From the NCBI GenBank assembly GCA_905183005.1, contig CAJJDO010000124.1, positions 16,120 to 80,119 of the forward strand: a stretch of DNA of 64,000 nucleotides. Direction: 5' to 3'. The notes under the pieces are model-generated. The model had not been told where the DNA came from, did not search any database, and saw only the letters and a list, made by a program, of their open reading frames with translations. Numbering within the stretch: the first letter of the stretch is position 1; each line of letters opens with the position of its first letter. Of this stretch, positions 12,263 through 25,049 are shown in pieces. The position numbers were made by a program, and so were the translations under genes. Source of the stretch: Paramecium pentaurelia (taxonomy: Eukaryota > Ciliophora > Oligohymenophorea > Peniculida > Parameciidae).

Positions 12263-15200
12263 TAATGGACAATTAAAATGAAATATCATAAATAAGTTAA
12301 ATCAACATATAATTATGTTTTTCTAAAATTATAACTATAAAAAAATTAGAATATACATGAAATTTACAGAAATTCAAAAAAGTGGTTGAAAGTAGATTTT
12401 TTTGAGTTTATTATCCAAAAATTTGTTGATCTCACAAAACTCATTATCAAAATAATTTATATGTTATATTTATACTATATAAGTAAAATATATTCATATT
12501 TAACGAGGATATTTAACAACTTGTGTATTCAAAAAGAATTAATTTAATAATTATTAATTATATTTGAGAAAAATTTTGAGGAAATATCAATTGATTATTT
12601 TGAAATGCTTTAATTTAAAATATAAAATATTCAACTTTTGCAAAAAAATTTCGAAGTTTCAATAAATGATTTGAAGGAAACAAAATATCAATAGAATGAA
12701 TGATTAAGGATAATGTAATAAGAAGATTGCTGCACTTAGAATGATTTACAATGATAAAAAATCAAGAATTAAACAATTAAGGTAAAGGATTATTTATTCC
12801 TAATTTTCGTTAAATTTTCCGATTTTAATCATCTAATTTATTGTATTTATTTATAATATGATAAATTATTAAAATTAATCAAATATTATTTAAAGTAGAG
12901 TTGAAATACAAAACTTCTGAAAATTTATTTAAAAATATCTTTTTTTATCATACAGTTAATTAATCCTTCTTATTTCAATACTAATTTGCTAAACTCAAAT
13001 AGTTTATAATTTTCATTCAAATAAATCATCAATCCGTAACTGAAATTTTTAAAAAAGGCGTTTATTCTTTAAATTATTTGCAATCAATAAACAGATTAAA
13101 ATATAGAATAAGAATAAGGTCAAAAAAAATAAAAAGTATTTAGATCAAAATTATAAGGTGAAATAAGAAAATTTAGCAGGTAATTTAAATTAATAACTTA
13201 TCAAAGATACTGATTTATGTATTCTAATTTAATTTCTTTTAATCAAGTCAATTAATTTTTTTTATAGGAGTAAAATTTCAAGTAAAAGTTTCGGTGGCTC
13301 TAAGATTGTGGATCGAAATTTATTCACGAATGGGAGTTTGTAATTCTATTTTTCTCTTTTGGTTGAATCAATATAAGAAAATGGGCTTCTTCAAAGTGAA
13401 CTCTTTCAATAGTTTTGAAACATTTTTCATCTAATCAAGAATTTAGTAGTATAGAGCTTAAAGTCCAGATTCTTATGATTTAATCTTTGTTGGCATGAAA
13501 AGAATATAAGTAAACTTATCCCTAATGGGGATGAGAAAACTAATAGTAAACCTCTTATTTGAGATCATGACATAAATATTAGAGAACAAAGAACTTTTTT
13601 ATCTAAGTTTAGTATTTATAGGGGTATTTATGAAGATCCAAAAAATATTTAAAAATTTTGATTTTAAACAAATTAACTGTTTAATATAAGTTTATTATAA
13701 TTTTTTAAGAATATGTCATATAAATTATACATTAATCAATCGGAAATTAACAATAATATAATGAATATCAACATTGAAAACAATATTAATTATTCATAGA
13801 GGTGATAGTTGATTTGGGAAGTGCTATATTTTAGTTTATGTCCATACTTACGGGATACACTCAAATGTCAAATCTACCCAAATCAATTAGAGAGTTAAAT
13901 TAGTGAAATATTTTGGCGAAAATGAGGATTAATCTTAAAGTAATTTAATTACTTAATAGGAGAAATTTTTTTGAAACCATTTTAGAAACTTTATAATAAA
14001 AACTATAATCAGACAAAAGCTGCTCTTAAAAAGAAGATGGGGGAAATTGGATTTAGCTTATCATCTAAGTCTGCTCATTGATTGAATGAGGTAGATGAAG
14101 GAACTGAAGAATTCCTTGACTCTATTTATATAACGTCGTGTACTTCCACCCCTTTTTTGATATCTTAGAGATGGCTTTTAAGGACTTTCTAATAATGAAC
14201 CTGATGATATTAAAACGTTAAAAATTGATGATATGAGAGATTAAACCTCTGTATATGTAGTTTTTCTGGGACAATAAAATGAGAATTTGTGCAATTGTTA
14301 ATCTTAAATCGATTATTTGCTTTAATAAATATAGATTATGGAGATATAATTTTAAGGATAAGAGTTATAATGAGAGAAACCTGTTTATTCTTCACTTTCA
14401 AATTTATGATGGAGTTAATCTCTTCGAAAGATGCAAGCCATTTGGATTCTTTAGTAATGAACCTGATGTTCTACTGAAAGATGATCTTCTTCATCTAAAA
14501 TAACATTGTTAAACATATAGAAATTTGTAGAATTAGAGCAAATAACTTATAATAATAAAAATGATGGATTTCTGCTTTGAGACATCATAATAAATTTAGT
14601 TTAAGATACTTTAAAATAATTGAAAACAGAATCAAAAATATCTTTGAATGCTTTAATAATTAAAAAAAACTAGATTTTTCGATACTAAATTATTCAATGA
14701 TTTGAAAGTTTGAATTAACTTCTACTTTTGAATCAAATTTAGTTTATACAATAATAGGAGTAGAGATTTAATTGTTAGAGGTAATTTTATAAAGTTTCGA
14801 AAGATTAATCAAAAAATATTTGGTCATCCATTTATTATACATTTCAATTAAATTCTAAGTCATTTAAGACCGGAGTTGTAAAAACGATAGAATAACTCCT
14901 TTAATTATTATTTTACTAATTTTTATCTAATAAACAATAAAAATTTTATTTATGTTAGAGATGGGGCTATTCTGTGTTGATTTATTTTTGTGCTTTCTTT
15001 TACTTGAAAATTATTAATACTTAAAATTCAAATTAAATGTTAATTTTTTTTTGCTCAATTATGTATATTTACTAATAACTCTTATAGAAAACTGATGAAA
15101 ATTATGTTGCAATTATATTTCAAAAAATAAATATAGTAATGAGTGAAAAAGATATTGTCAGTACTTGATATTATATCTTTCTGATGGCTTCCTATAATGT

Positions 15201-15800
15201 TTTTATATAATTTTTTTTAATGAAAGACTGCTGTTTCTCTTTGCCATTCTTCAAAATTTAGCCTTATAAGTATGTGATTTATCAAATCTTTCAAGTCTAC
15301 ATTATGATATATATTGGTCAAGTAAAAAATTACATGCATTATCAAAAATATATTAATTATTATTATATAAAGGGTTTGTGTTACTTAATCAAAAAATAAA
15401 TGAAAGTGTAAAATTTTTCATTGAAATTAATTTATTACTAAACACTATCCGAATTATATTTATAATAATCAAAATTAAAAAAAAATAACAAAATAAACTA
15501 AGTGAAAGTAGGGAAATAAAAACTACTTATTTGAAAAAGGGATTTCAAATAAGAGGTTTTTAATTTCTCTAAGAAAGTTGAGTTTAGAATATTTGTTGTT
15601 GCTGATAGCATGGAACTTTAAAAAATCATAATTGTTTAAATGTAGAAAAACGAATAAATTTAGAGTACCTCTTTATAATTATTAATTTCTACAAGCTTAT
15701 AGTAATTTTCTTATAATTACTTAACTCTTTTTCATGATTCAAAATAATATAAAGCTTAAAATTTATATAAGCTTGAGAATAATTTTATCTACAAATTATA
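12263..15800. other. Gene-poor stretch
   Basis: About 3.5 kb without a confident gene. A frame of some 155 codons at about 13280-13750 is open but without start, introns or recognisable domain, and long open frames arise by chance when TGA is the only stop in such AT-rich DNA. Coding-like traces at about 13796-14520 are listed separately. Confidence 0.5.
13796..14520 (+). pseudogene. Possible decayed protein-kinase-like gene
   Basis: Scattered across changing frames are pieces that recall a ciliate kinase: a glycine-loop-like FGKCYILVYVH followed by a possible lysine segment near 13815-13890, an ELNQ..NILAKMR stretch near 13890-13930, a GFSLSSKSAH/DEGTEEFL segment near 14050-14120 resembling DFG-to-activation-loop sequence, and CKPFGFFSNEPD near 14440-14470. 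In-frame TGA codons and at least three phase changes that no small intron repairs separate them. The order of the pieces fits a kinase domain, but catalytic HRD and DFG are not seen, so this remains a weak call; a different eroded gene is possible. Confidence 0.25.
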
Positions 15801-16883
15801 GTTCTGTAGAAATTGCTTGAAATTACAAAGTTTTCATTCAGTTAAGCTTATTGAAATTTGAAAGAATTCAAAGATCTTTAAATAATACCTATTTCTAAAT
15901 ATCTTAATCTAGTTAAATCAAATTTCAATCAATATCAAATGAAGCAATATTCATTATATATTTTATTAATTCTAAAGGATCAAGAATTAGCAAAAATTCA
16001 ATTTGTTGTTTGAATTAAAACATAATAGAATAAATTTTCATAAGGAAAAGTTTCTAAGATGATAAAATTTAATGAAAAAATTTATTTGAATATATTTAAA
16101 AAAAAAATCCATATAAGATTAATCGAAAAAATGAATCAGCTATTTTTTTGCCTTTGTGTAATTAATTAAATCTATTCTTTAAAAATAGAATTTAGATTTA
16201 CTCTTTATGTATATTATTATTTGTAAATATTAAGGTTTTACCAAATTATTTTTTAGTTTTTAGATCCCATACATATTCTTAATTTGGTACTGATCTAGAT
16301 TTAGCACTCCTATTTTGAGCTTAAGATTAGATCTAATATCTGAAACTATTGATTTACAGCCGCTTTGAGCAAATATGAAATATTATTTACTCCTATAGCT
16401 AATTTCTAAAATAGGATTCTCATCATATACTAAATTTAAAATTTTATAATATCAGGCTAATGAAAATTCTAGTTTAAAATTTCCTCAAAAATTAATTTTT
16501 CATTAATTCAATTGCTTCTTCTTTGTTATATTTCACCCATGTAGATTCTTGTTCCTTGTCTAGTTTTTGGAAAACAAAAGTACTTTGCAAAGCCATTTCT
16601 TGAAAGTTTCTATATTCTTCAGGCCTAATGCAATAATCTTTGCTATTTTGATCTTCTTCATACTGCTGCCAAAATACTAAGAGACAATAAATCAGTCGAG
16701 TATTCTCATTTTACTTGAAGAAAAGAGCTTGGAGAACTTTAGCCTAATGTATGGATTACAACAGCGGACCACTTATTATATTATAATGATATTTTAAAAC
16801 CTATCTACGAAAATTTAAAATTTAGAATACGCAAAATTTTGTGATAAATAAAACAAATGTCAAATTCTTTAGGAAATCTTTCA
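15801..16883. repeat. Inverted repeat 2, right arm (1,083 bp)
   Basis: Partner of 10608-11690. This copy continues smoothly into flanking DNA on both sides and looks like the native location. Confidence 0.9.
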
Positions 16884-16920
16884 AAATCAATAAATTTGGA
16901 ACCAAAATATAGGATAGAAA
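16423..16920 (-). CDS. Unrecognised ORF or relic, no start codon seen
   Basis: Reading leftwards from about 16920, one frame stays open for roughly 165 codons to TGA at 16423-16425. Its first half is hydrophobic; its second half is charged and aromatic, with WQQYEEDQNS, IRPEEYRNFQEM and QESTWVKYNKEEAIELM. The 5' half also reads plausibly in a neighbouring phase (motif YNKWSAVVIHTLG), which suggests a frameshifted gene. It shares a weak E-x2-S-x-W-x-KY pattern with the relic at 2579-2993. I do not recognise the family. The part from 16423 to 16883 is repeated in inverted orientation at 10608-11068. Confidence 0.3.
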
Positions 16921-19257
16921 GATTTCTTTAAAAAAAATAATTACCTTGAATTAGATTAACATTTTGAAGTGATTTAACTATATCAAATAGCTTTATGATC
17001 TTATTACAGATAATTTATTATTTGAAATTATAAAATATATAAATACAATTTTAAACTGATTTAAAGACTTGAGCTTATAAAAGGTAATAGTATATATAAC
17101 TAAGTCTAGTGATCTTATCAATAAATAAATATAGAATGTTACTCAAAAAATTGAATTACATTTCTAAACTTCACCTCTATTAAATAATTGTTGAAGATTA
17201 TAAAAAGGATTATTATATTTTTAATTTTAGCAAATTCGATTCTTGGATCGCTAATTTAATTTTGCCAATAAGAATAAAATTATATACAAATTAATAAAAA
17301 TATAAAATTTGGGATAAAAAAAAGAGAATTTAAAGAGATAACAATTCATTCTATATTAGATTAAAGATATATTTATGAGTAATTCTGACTAGTTGAGATG
17401 ACAGAAGATAATATTAAAATAAAATAATTAATAATTAAGAATATTAAAAAAATTATTAATTACATAAAGTATCTAATTTTTGTTAATATTAGATTATAAT
17501 CCTTAATTATTTTATTTATGGATTATGTTAAATCAGCAATCATAATGCTAGAAATTCAATAGCCTAGATATGCTCCAATTTACTACATACTTTCAAGTTC
17601 ACTATTGTTTTCAATAAATTCAATGTTTAGTAAATTGATATCAAATATTCCTTCATCTTAAATTGTATATTTTGGAGCAATTATAATGTGTTTGATAAAC
17701 ACTATTGTAACTAGTAACTAAAAAATATCATTGTATGGATTTACAACAGAATACCTGCTTAATAGTAGCCTCATTAGTTAAAGTTGTTTAAGATAAATCA
17801 AAAGCATAAAAAGGATCTTGAAATTTAATGATATTCATGAAATAAAGAGTAGATTTATTATATTTATTGATGATAATTTTTAAATATATAATCTTTTAGT
17901 TTAAGACTTTTTTTTAATATCTTTTTCAAAACAAATACTTAGACAAAATTTTTGAAATTAATAAAAATGAATAGGACAGTTATTAATTTGAAAGATGATT
18001 TTATTCATTAGAAAATTATAGATATAATCAAGTTTATTTCTTTGGATAATATTTAAAAAAAATCATAGCACATAAACTAGAATATTTAATAAAGAATCAT
18101 ATAATAACTTTCTGTTTTTTTAAATAATTAAACTCAATTGCTTAAATTTATGATATTAGATTTTATTTGAGTAAACTAAAATAACTTTAAATTTTTATTA
18201 GGTTTTGTGAAAAATTTTAGATCAGCATTTCCTATTTTTGAAGTTGAATAAACTTTTTATTTAATTGATTTTCTCTAAGATTAAAGTTTTTGTCTCAATA
18301 TTTGATATTCGAAATTTATTACTTTTACAAATTTGAGATACCATATTTTTTGTTACTTTAAATAAAAACAATCACAAAATCAATACTTAAAATTTTTAAT
18401 CTATTTAAAATATGTTAAAATGTTATTTCTTCAAATTAGAAAAATTAAAACAATCTTAAATTTTTTTATAATTAGCAAAATATACAAGATGGCATATAAT
18501 TTTGCTATAAACTTTATTGTGATGCAATAGTAAAATTTAGAAATGATGTAAAGAAAACGGTGAAAATTGTATTACTTTGTAAATTATTTTCTTAAAATAA
18601 TCTATAACAGTTATGAGTGAATTAAATACTCTTCTTTATTATCATAAACGTACTTTATTTCTAGTTTTTTCACATTTTCCTGATTTCTATCAGACTTTGT
18701 TTTTCCAACTAATTAATGATAAGTTATTGAAAAATATGTATTGTTAATTTAATTATAGTCACATCTAAATATATTCTAACTTACTCATTTCCATAAAGAT
18801 ATCATTTTTTCAATTATTTAAGTTGGATATTTTTAACCCTTATCATCAAATAGAAAGTATGGTTTTGGAAAATTAAATTACTTGATCTTTGATTTTATAA
18901 TCAATAAGTATAAAATCATTTTAACATCAAATTTTTTTCTTTTCTATTTGTATATTCCCTCCTGAAAAAAATAAGTTAGTTTATTATTTTAATAAAGTCA
19001 AATGGAAACTCTAAAATTTAATTGAACAATTATTGATTTTTTAGATAATATCTAATCTCTTTTTGTTTCACTTTTTGTATTTAAATTTCTATCATTGCTT
19101 AATTGATTTCTAAATTTTTACTTTTTATTCATAAAATTTTTAATGTTTCCCATTTTACCAGTAATTATTAGAAAGTGTAATTTAAATTAATTAGAAATAC
19201 CAGAAATAATAAATATACTAAGTTTAAATGTGCTAATAAATTTCATATTATAATTAT
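16884..19257. other. Gene-poor AT-rich stretch
   Basis: Apart from the start of the ORF ending at 16423, I see no gene, RNA gene or clear repeat in these 2.4 kb. Homopolymer A and T tracts and TGA-interrupted frames dominate. Confidence 0.5.
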
Positions 19258-20373
19258 ATGATTATTTTAACAATAATAGAAGCAGTTGTTTCTGCAACAT
19301 TTGGTGCTTTAGTTGTAGCCAGCAGTGGAGCACTTTTAACTCATCAAAAAATCTTTAATAACGAATTCACAATGACATTATCTAAAGTAGTTGAAAGAAT
19401 GTTTCTTCCAGCTATGATTTTTACTAATTTTCTGAAAACAGTAACTTTAGATTCATTATTCGGACTTATTCCAACAATATTGACAACATTTTTTTGTATC
19501 CTATGCGGATATTTAATAGGAGTTGTTAGTAACAAATATTGGATTAAAAAAGAAAATCTAAACTCTATCATAGTCTTATCAGCTGCTAATCCTCATACTA
19601 TAAATATATAATTATAAATAGCTTATGGTTTAACAACATACTTTTCAAAGATAACAGGTCAATCTGAGAAAGAAACTGAATCTAAGCTTGTTACAATAAT
19701 AATAATATAGACTGTAATAGTTAATGCTTTCAGATGGTCTATAGGAAAGAGAATAATGCAATAACATAAAGTCACTGAACAATATTCTGAAGTGGAACTC
19801 TTAACTCTTAAGATTGCATAACCACAATAACAATTATAAATTAATCAAAATAAAAAATAAGAATCCTCTTTTTGGAATCCTCCACTTATTTCAGTCATTG
19901 TCTCTTTATTATGTTTACCAATTTAAAATCAATTGATTAATGATACATTTATACATAGAGCCCTTTTCTTACCATTATAAACAATTTCAAGAGCCTGTCC
20001 CCCTTCTGTTTTAATGATATTGGGAAGTAATCTCTATTTAATATATTTTAAAAACACGTAAAAAAAAGAGAATTTAATTACTATTCTTTTAATTGTTGCT
20101 AACAGATTAATATTATTACCTATGATTGGATTATCAACAGTTTTGTTTTTAAATTGGTTTGGTATAATGACTGATATATGTGAATTGTTCATTTTGTTTA
20201 TTACTTTTTGTACTCCTTCAGCAATCACTATCTTAGTTATGGCAAAACAATATCAATAGCAATTAGAAGATGTAGTTTCATTAATCCTCTTTTATGGATA
20301 TATATTATGCATTATAACCCTACCTGTTTGGATGACAATATATCTTGCAATTTTTTAACCAAAAAATGATTGA
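19258..20373 (+). CDS. PIN/PILS-type auxin efflux carrier family membrane transporter
   Basis: A single-exon gene of 371 codons from ATG 19258 to TGA 20371-20373, with Gln mostly TAA or TAG. The product has an N-terminal bundle of about five hydrophobic helices (residues about 1-125), a hydrophilic central loop (about 130-205, Gln/Lys-rich), and a C-terminal bundle of about five helices. This is the topology of the membrane transport protein/auxin efflux carrier family. Family-like signatures include FLPAMIFTNF in an early helix, SAANPHTIN near residue 110, where PIN/PILS proteins carry an Asn-Pro motif, and TFCTPSAITI in the C-terminal bundle. In other eukaryotes PILS-like members sit in the ER; substrate here is unknown. 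It stands alone between gene-poor flanks. Confidence 0.75.
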
Positions 20374-20865
20374 ATGCTTATTATTATAAAATAAAATTGA
20401 TATGTTTTAAATTAAAAAATTACAATAACATAGATATATAATTTTTTTAAACCCTTCTTCTTGTAATCAAAATAATAAACTTTTGAGAAAATATCATCAA
20501 ATTTTTTTAATTACTTACTCCTCTAAATATAACTCTATTATTAGTTTTTGCATATTTATTAAAAATAAAAGATAATTCTTAAATTATTTGAAATGAGAAT
20601 AAAAGATTAAAAAATATAATCAATTTCTTTATGGTCACATTTTTGTAATTGATTGATAATTTGATTATTACAATTTATATTCAATGAATTAATAGAATGA
20701 AAAATAATATCATTATCTATATTAGATTATAATTCATGATAGATTGGTAATTTTATAATTAAAATTTATATTTAATATAATGAATAGATCAAAATTCTTA
20801 TCATAATAAAATTTTAATTAAAATTGATCTAAAAATCATCTTTAGAAAAAAAAAAAATATAAAAT
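20374..20865. other. Intergenic, AT-rich
   Basis: No gene or structured element seen. Confidence 0.5.
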
Positions 20866-22280
20866 TCAGATTAATATAGTTTGTATAAACGAAGAAGCAA
20901 TTGTTTTGCTAATTTTATTTTTAGACAAAAAAAAGAAAATTATTTTTACTAATTCAAAAATTAATGAATATTTATCATTTTATGAATATAGTTATATAAG
21001 TTATCTCTTTTTATAACATCTATAAAATTTTGAGTTAGTAATGAATTTATTTTATACTCTTTGCTAGGATTATTAATGCAGATTTATAATTTTTATAAAT
21101 ATGAATGAACCTAATTATAATAAAAATGTAATTTACTTCTATTATTGAGATTACTTTTATGCTAAATCAATATTGTATTATTTTTCAATTAAATTAGTAT
21201 TAATGATTTAATTTATATTTAAATTGGCTTTATAATAAAAGTTGTAAATTTTTTTTGGCAAAATCAAGCTGTCCTTGAAGACAAATAATTTGTTAAAAAT
21301 TGACTTTTGTGATAGATTTGTAAATTCTGCTCTTAATTTAACATCATATAAATATTCCTTCAAAGATTTTGAATACATTTTTTCTGAGTATAATTTGGAT
21401 AATGGTTCTGAAAATTTAATTAATGTATTATATTTTAATAATTTAATTAGCACTTTTTGCTTTTTAATTGGTACTCTGCTGTTTTTACTCCAAATTAATA
21501 AGTTTGTAAAAATTGGACATATAATTTATCATTATTTACATATAAATTGATTTCTCTTCCTAGAATCTTACCAAAGATATAATTTTCATCAAGTATAATT
21601 AAAAAATATTTGATTACATATCTAATAACAATAAATTTACCAAAAAAAATAATTTATCAAAATAATTTTCTAGTTTTTATAAGAATAATGAAGCCTAATT
21701 TTGCAATGAGATTTTCTTATCTTTTTTTTTATTCCCTAGGTAGTTGTTAATTTATACCTTTACTACTGGTAGTAATATAATTTTAAATTTATTACTCATA
21801 ATAATTATCAAGATTATATAGTTGCTAGATTTTTCAAAATTTTCATATAAGTAATTAAAAATCATGAATTATTATTAATATTTGAGTTAGCTTAGATTGA
21901 GTCAATGTAATGATAATCAAAGTTTTAATTTAGCTGAATGAAAATTGACGATAAAAATTTTAGTTCAATTTATGAAATGTGTTTTATCAATTTCGAATAA
22001 ACTATAAATTCTAATATTTAATTGAATTATAATATTTCTGGTGAATTATCAGGATTAAATAATCCAAAATAATTTAAAGTATTAATAGTAGATTATTAAT
22101 ATTTATTAGTAATCTAATAATTATTTATTTAATGTTAGCAATACATACATAATTTATTAATAATTAAGTTAAATGATTTTTAAAAAATCATCTATATTTC
22201 ACAATATTTTAATCTTTATTAATAATATCTATATTATTTGCAATGGAGTGTTAAATTAAACAATGTAGTTAATAACTTTT
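20649..22280. repeat. Direct duplicate B, first copy (1,632 bp)
   Basis: Identical to 22282-23913 (offset 1633), separated only by the N at 22281. Contig-end overlap. Confidence 0.92.
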
Positions 22281-22281
22281 N
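22281..22281. other. Assembly gap (N)
   Basis: Between the two copies of duplicate B. Confidence 0.95.
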
Positions 22282-23913
22282 TTGATTGATAATTTGATTA
22301 TTACAATTTATATTCAATGAATTAATAGAATGAAAAATAATATCATTATCTATATTAGATTATAATTCATGATAGATTGGTAATTTTATAATTAAAATTT
22401 ATATTTAATATAATGAATAGATCAAAATTCTTATCATAATAAAATTTTAATTAAAATTGATCTAAAAATCATCTTTAGAAAAAAAAAAAATATAAAATTC
22501 AGATTAATATAGTTTGTATAAACGAAGAAGCAATTGTTTTGCTAATTTTATTTTTAGACAAAAAAAAGAAAATTATTTTTACTAATTCAAAAATTAATGA
22601 ATATTTATCATTTTATGAATATAGTTATATAAGTTATCTCTTTTTATAACATCTATAAAATTTTGAGTTAGTAATGAATTTATTTTATACTCTTTGCTAG
22701 GATTATTAATGCAGATTTATAATTTTTATAAATATGAATGAACCTAATTATAATAAAAATGTAATTTACTTCTATTATTGAGATTACTTTTATGCTAAAT
22801 CAATATTGTATTATTTTTCAATTAAATTAGTATTAATGATTTAATTTATATTTAAATTGGCTTTATAATAAAAGTTGTAAATTTTTTTTGGCAAAATCAA
22901 GCTGTCCTTGAAGACAAATAATTTGTTAAAAATTGACTTTTGTGATAGATTTGTAAATTCTGCTCTTAATTTAACATCATATAAATATTCCTTCAAAGAT
23001 TTTGAATACATTTTTTCTGAGTATAATTTGGATAATGGTTCTGAAAATTTAATTAATGTATTATATTTTAATAATTTAATTAGCACTTTTTGCTTTTTAA
23101 TTGGTACTCTGCTGTTTTTACTCCAAATTAATAAGTTTGTAAAAATTGGACATATAATTTATCATTATTTACATATAAATTGATTTCTCTTCCTAGAATC
23201 TTACCAAAGATATAATTTTCATCAAGTATAATTAAAAAATATTTGATTACATATCTAATAACAATAAATTTACCAAAAAAAATAATTTATCAAAATAATT
23301 TTCTAGTTTTTATAAGAATAATGAAGCCTAATTTTGCAATGAGATTTTCTTATCTTTTTTTTTATTCCCTAGGTAGTTGTTAATTTATACCTTTACTACT
23401 GGTAGTAATATAATTTTAAATTTATTACTCATAATAATTATCAAGATTATATAGTTGCTAGATTTTTCAAAATTTTCATATAAGTAATTAAAAATCATGA
23501 ATTATTATTAATATTTGAGTTAGCTTAGATTGAGTCAATGTAATGATAATCAAAGTTTTAATTTAGCTGAATGAAAATTGACGATAAAAATTTTAGTTCA
23601 ATTTATGAAATGTGTTTTATCAATTTCGAATAAACTATAAATTCTAATATTTAATTGAATTATAATATTTCTGGTGAATTATCAGGATTAAATAATCCAA
23701 AATAATTTAAAGTATTAATAGTAGATTATTAATATTTATTAGTAATCTAATAATTATTTATTTAATGTTAGCAATACATACATAATTTATTAATAATTAA
23801 GTTAAATGATTTTTAAAAAATCATCTATATTTCACAATATTTTAATCTTTATTAATAATATCTATATTATTTGCAATGGAGTGTTAAATTAAACAATGTA
23901 GTTAATAACTTTT
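22282..23913. repeat. Direct duplicate B, second copy
   Basis: Same sequence as 20649-22280, continuing rightwards into unique sequence at 23914. Confidence 0.92.
22499..23432 (-). CDS. Possible multi-exon gene, unrecognised
   Basis: On the minus strand an ATG at 23430-23432 opens a frame beginning MSNKFKIILLPVV. After several short introns that I could not all place, a long exon with many TAA/TAG-Gln codons runs to TGA at about 22499. One 29-nt GT..AG intron inside it joins two open segments. The product would be basic and Gln/Asn/Ile-rich, with no recognised domain. An overlapping 91-codon ATG-to-TGA frame on the plus strand (22908-23183), which lacks TAA/TAG-Gln, competes with this reading. 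An identical copy lies at 20866-21799 because of the assembly overlap. In DNA this AT-rich, open frames of this length can occur by chance. Confidence 0.3.
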
Positions 23914-24274
23914 TGGGTACCTGATTATTTTATTATTATTCTATATATTGTTGTGTTTCTTTGAATTATTATTATAAAGTAGCAGTTACTTCAATTTATT
24001 AACTAAAAATACTTAATCAATTAGAATCTTAAACAAGTTATAAATTTTGGAGAATAGATTCTTGTTAGTTTATCCAAAATTATTATTTATTATAGATGGA
24101 TTAATAGGAGATTTAAGTTTATTTTTGATGTTTGAATTAATAATCTCTTTCTTTTTATAGCAAATATTTGATATGGTTAGAAATATTTTTAATAATTTAC
24201 ATTTAACAATTGGAATAAGATCATTTAAAGGTTCCAAATCAAAAGTTAATTATTTAATAATAAAAAATAAATGA
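23876..24274 (+). CDS. Small hydrophobic membrane protein (132 aa), hypothetical
   Basis: ATG at 23876-23878 to TGA at 24272-24274, single exon, with several TAA/TAG-Gln codons. Begins MECQIKQCSQQLFG. Two or three strongly hydrophobic segments are evident, about residues 12-30 and 62-90, followed by a basic Lys/Ser tail. No family is recognised. It converges on the TBC gene, with 36 bp between the two stop codons. Because of assembly overlaps the same gene reappears at 25099-25497, and its first 38 bases at 22243-22280. Confidence 0.4.
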
Positions 24275-24310
24275 TTAATAGATAGTATAAATACAAATCA
24301 ATTAAGAATA

Positions 24311-25048
24311 TCACATAAAGTTGAGAATTTGAAGAACATCTTTTTCGCTATTCATCAAAATATCAAAAGCTAATTTAAAATCAGCTTCAATTAACTAGGG
24401 TTTTAAATATTTAAGAATTGCAATAGCAAATTTGATAATGAAATCATGCATATTGCGATTATGTAACATTAGATCCCATATTTAATAGATTTAATCTAGA
24501 TAGAATTCACGTGACATACAAGTGATAATCCATCTATAACCATACATATATGGATGAATGCCGAGATTATATAAATACTTGAATAAATTTGGTTCTTTTA
24601 ATTTGAATTGAGTTTCAAAATTTAAGAGAAGACCTCTAATTCCAGTGTTAGTAAAATCAAGTGTGGAAATATATGCATCTTTAAGTTGAGCCATTATTTT
24701 AGTAAAACAAAAAAATGTATCTGCTTCATTTTTAATGATCAAATATAATGGGGCAAGCAAATCACTCATTCCTTACATATATTTAATAGCTGGGTTAAGT
24801 TTACCATATATATATAAAATTCGAATGAGTATATCTTGATGTATAGGTAGAGTGTTATTTTATAATTTTCTCCTTTTATATTAATCAGTAAAAAAGTATT
24901 AAGAGAACCTGGCATTTGTTTGTTCTTTCATAATAGATTACTTGGATAATGTACGACTTAAAATAAAAATATATTAAGATACGGAACATCTTTTTCAATC
25001 ATTTCATATAGTTGCTCATTTTAGATATATTCATTATAATCCATACAT
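24311..25048 (-). CDS. TBC-domain Rab-GAP, 3' fragment duplicated at contig end
   Basis: C-terminal two thirds of the TBC gene at 25534-26549, cut at the N (25049). It contains the DVPRT and KYMQGMSDLLAPL motifs and the real stop at 24311-24313. It is redundant with the intact copy and should not be counted as a paralogue. Confidence 0.85.
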
Positions 25049-25049
25049 N
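25049..25049. other. Assembly gap (N)
   Basis: Between the two copies of duplicate C. Confidence 0.95.

Larger units (their letters stand above)
23827..25048. repeat. Direct duplicate C, first copy (1,222 bp)
   Basis: Identical to 25050-26271 (offset 1223), separated by the N at 25049. Contig-end overlap. Confidence 0.92.

Noticed and set aside
1..24000. tRNA or rRNA genes in the gene-poor tracts
   Set aside because: No GC-rich cloverleaf with a T-loop-like GTTCRANNC or rRNA-like segment was recognised.
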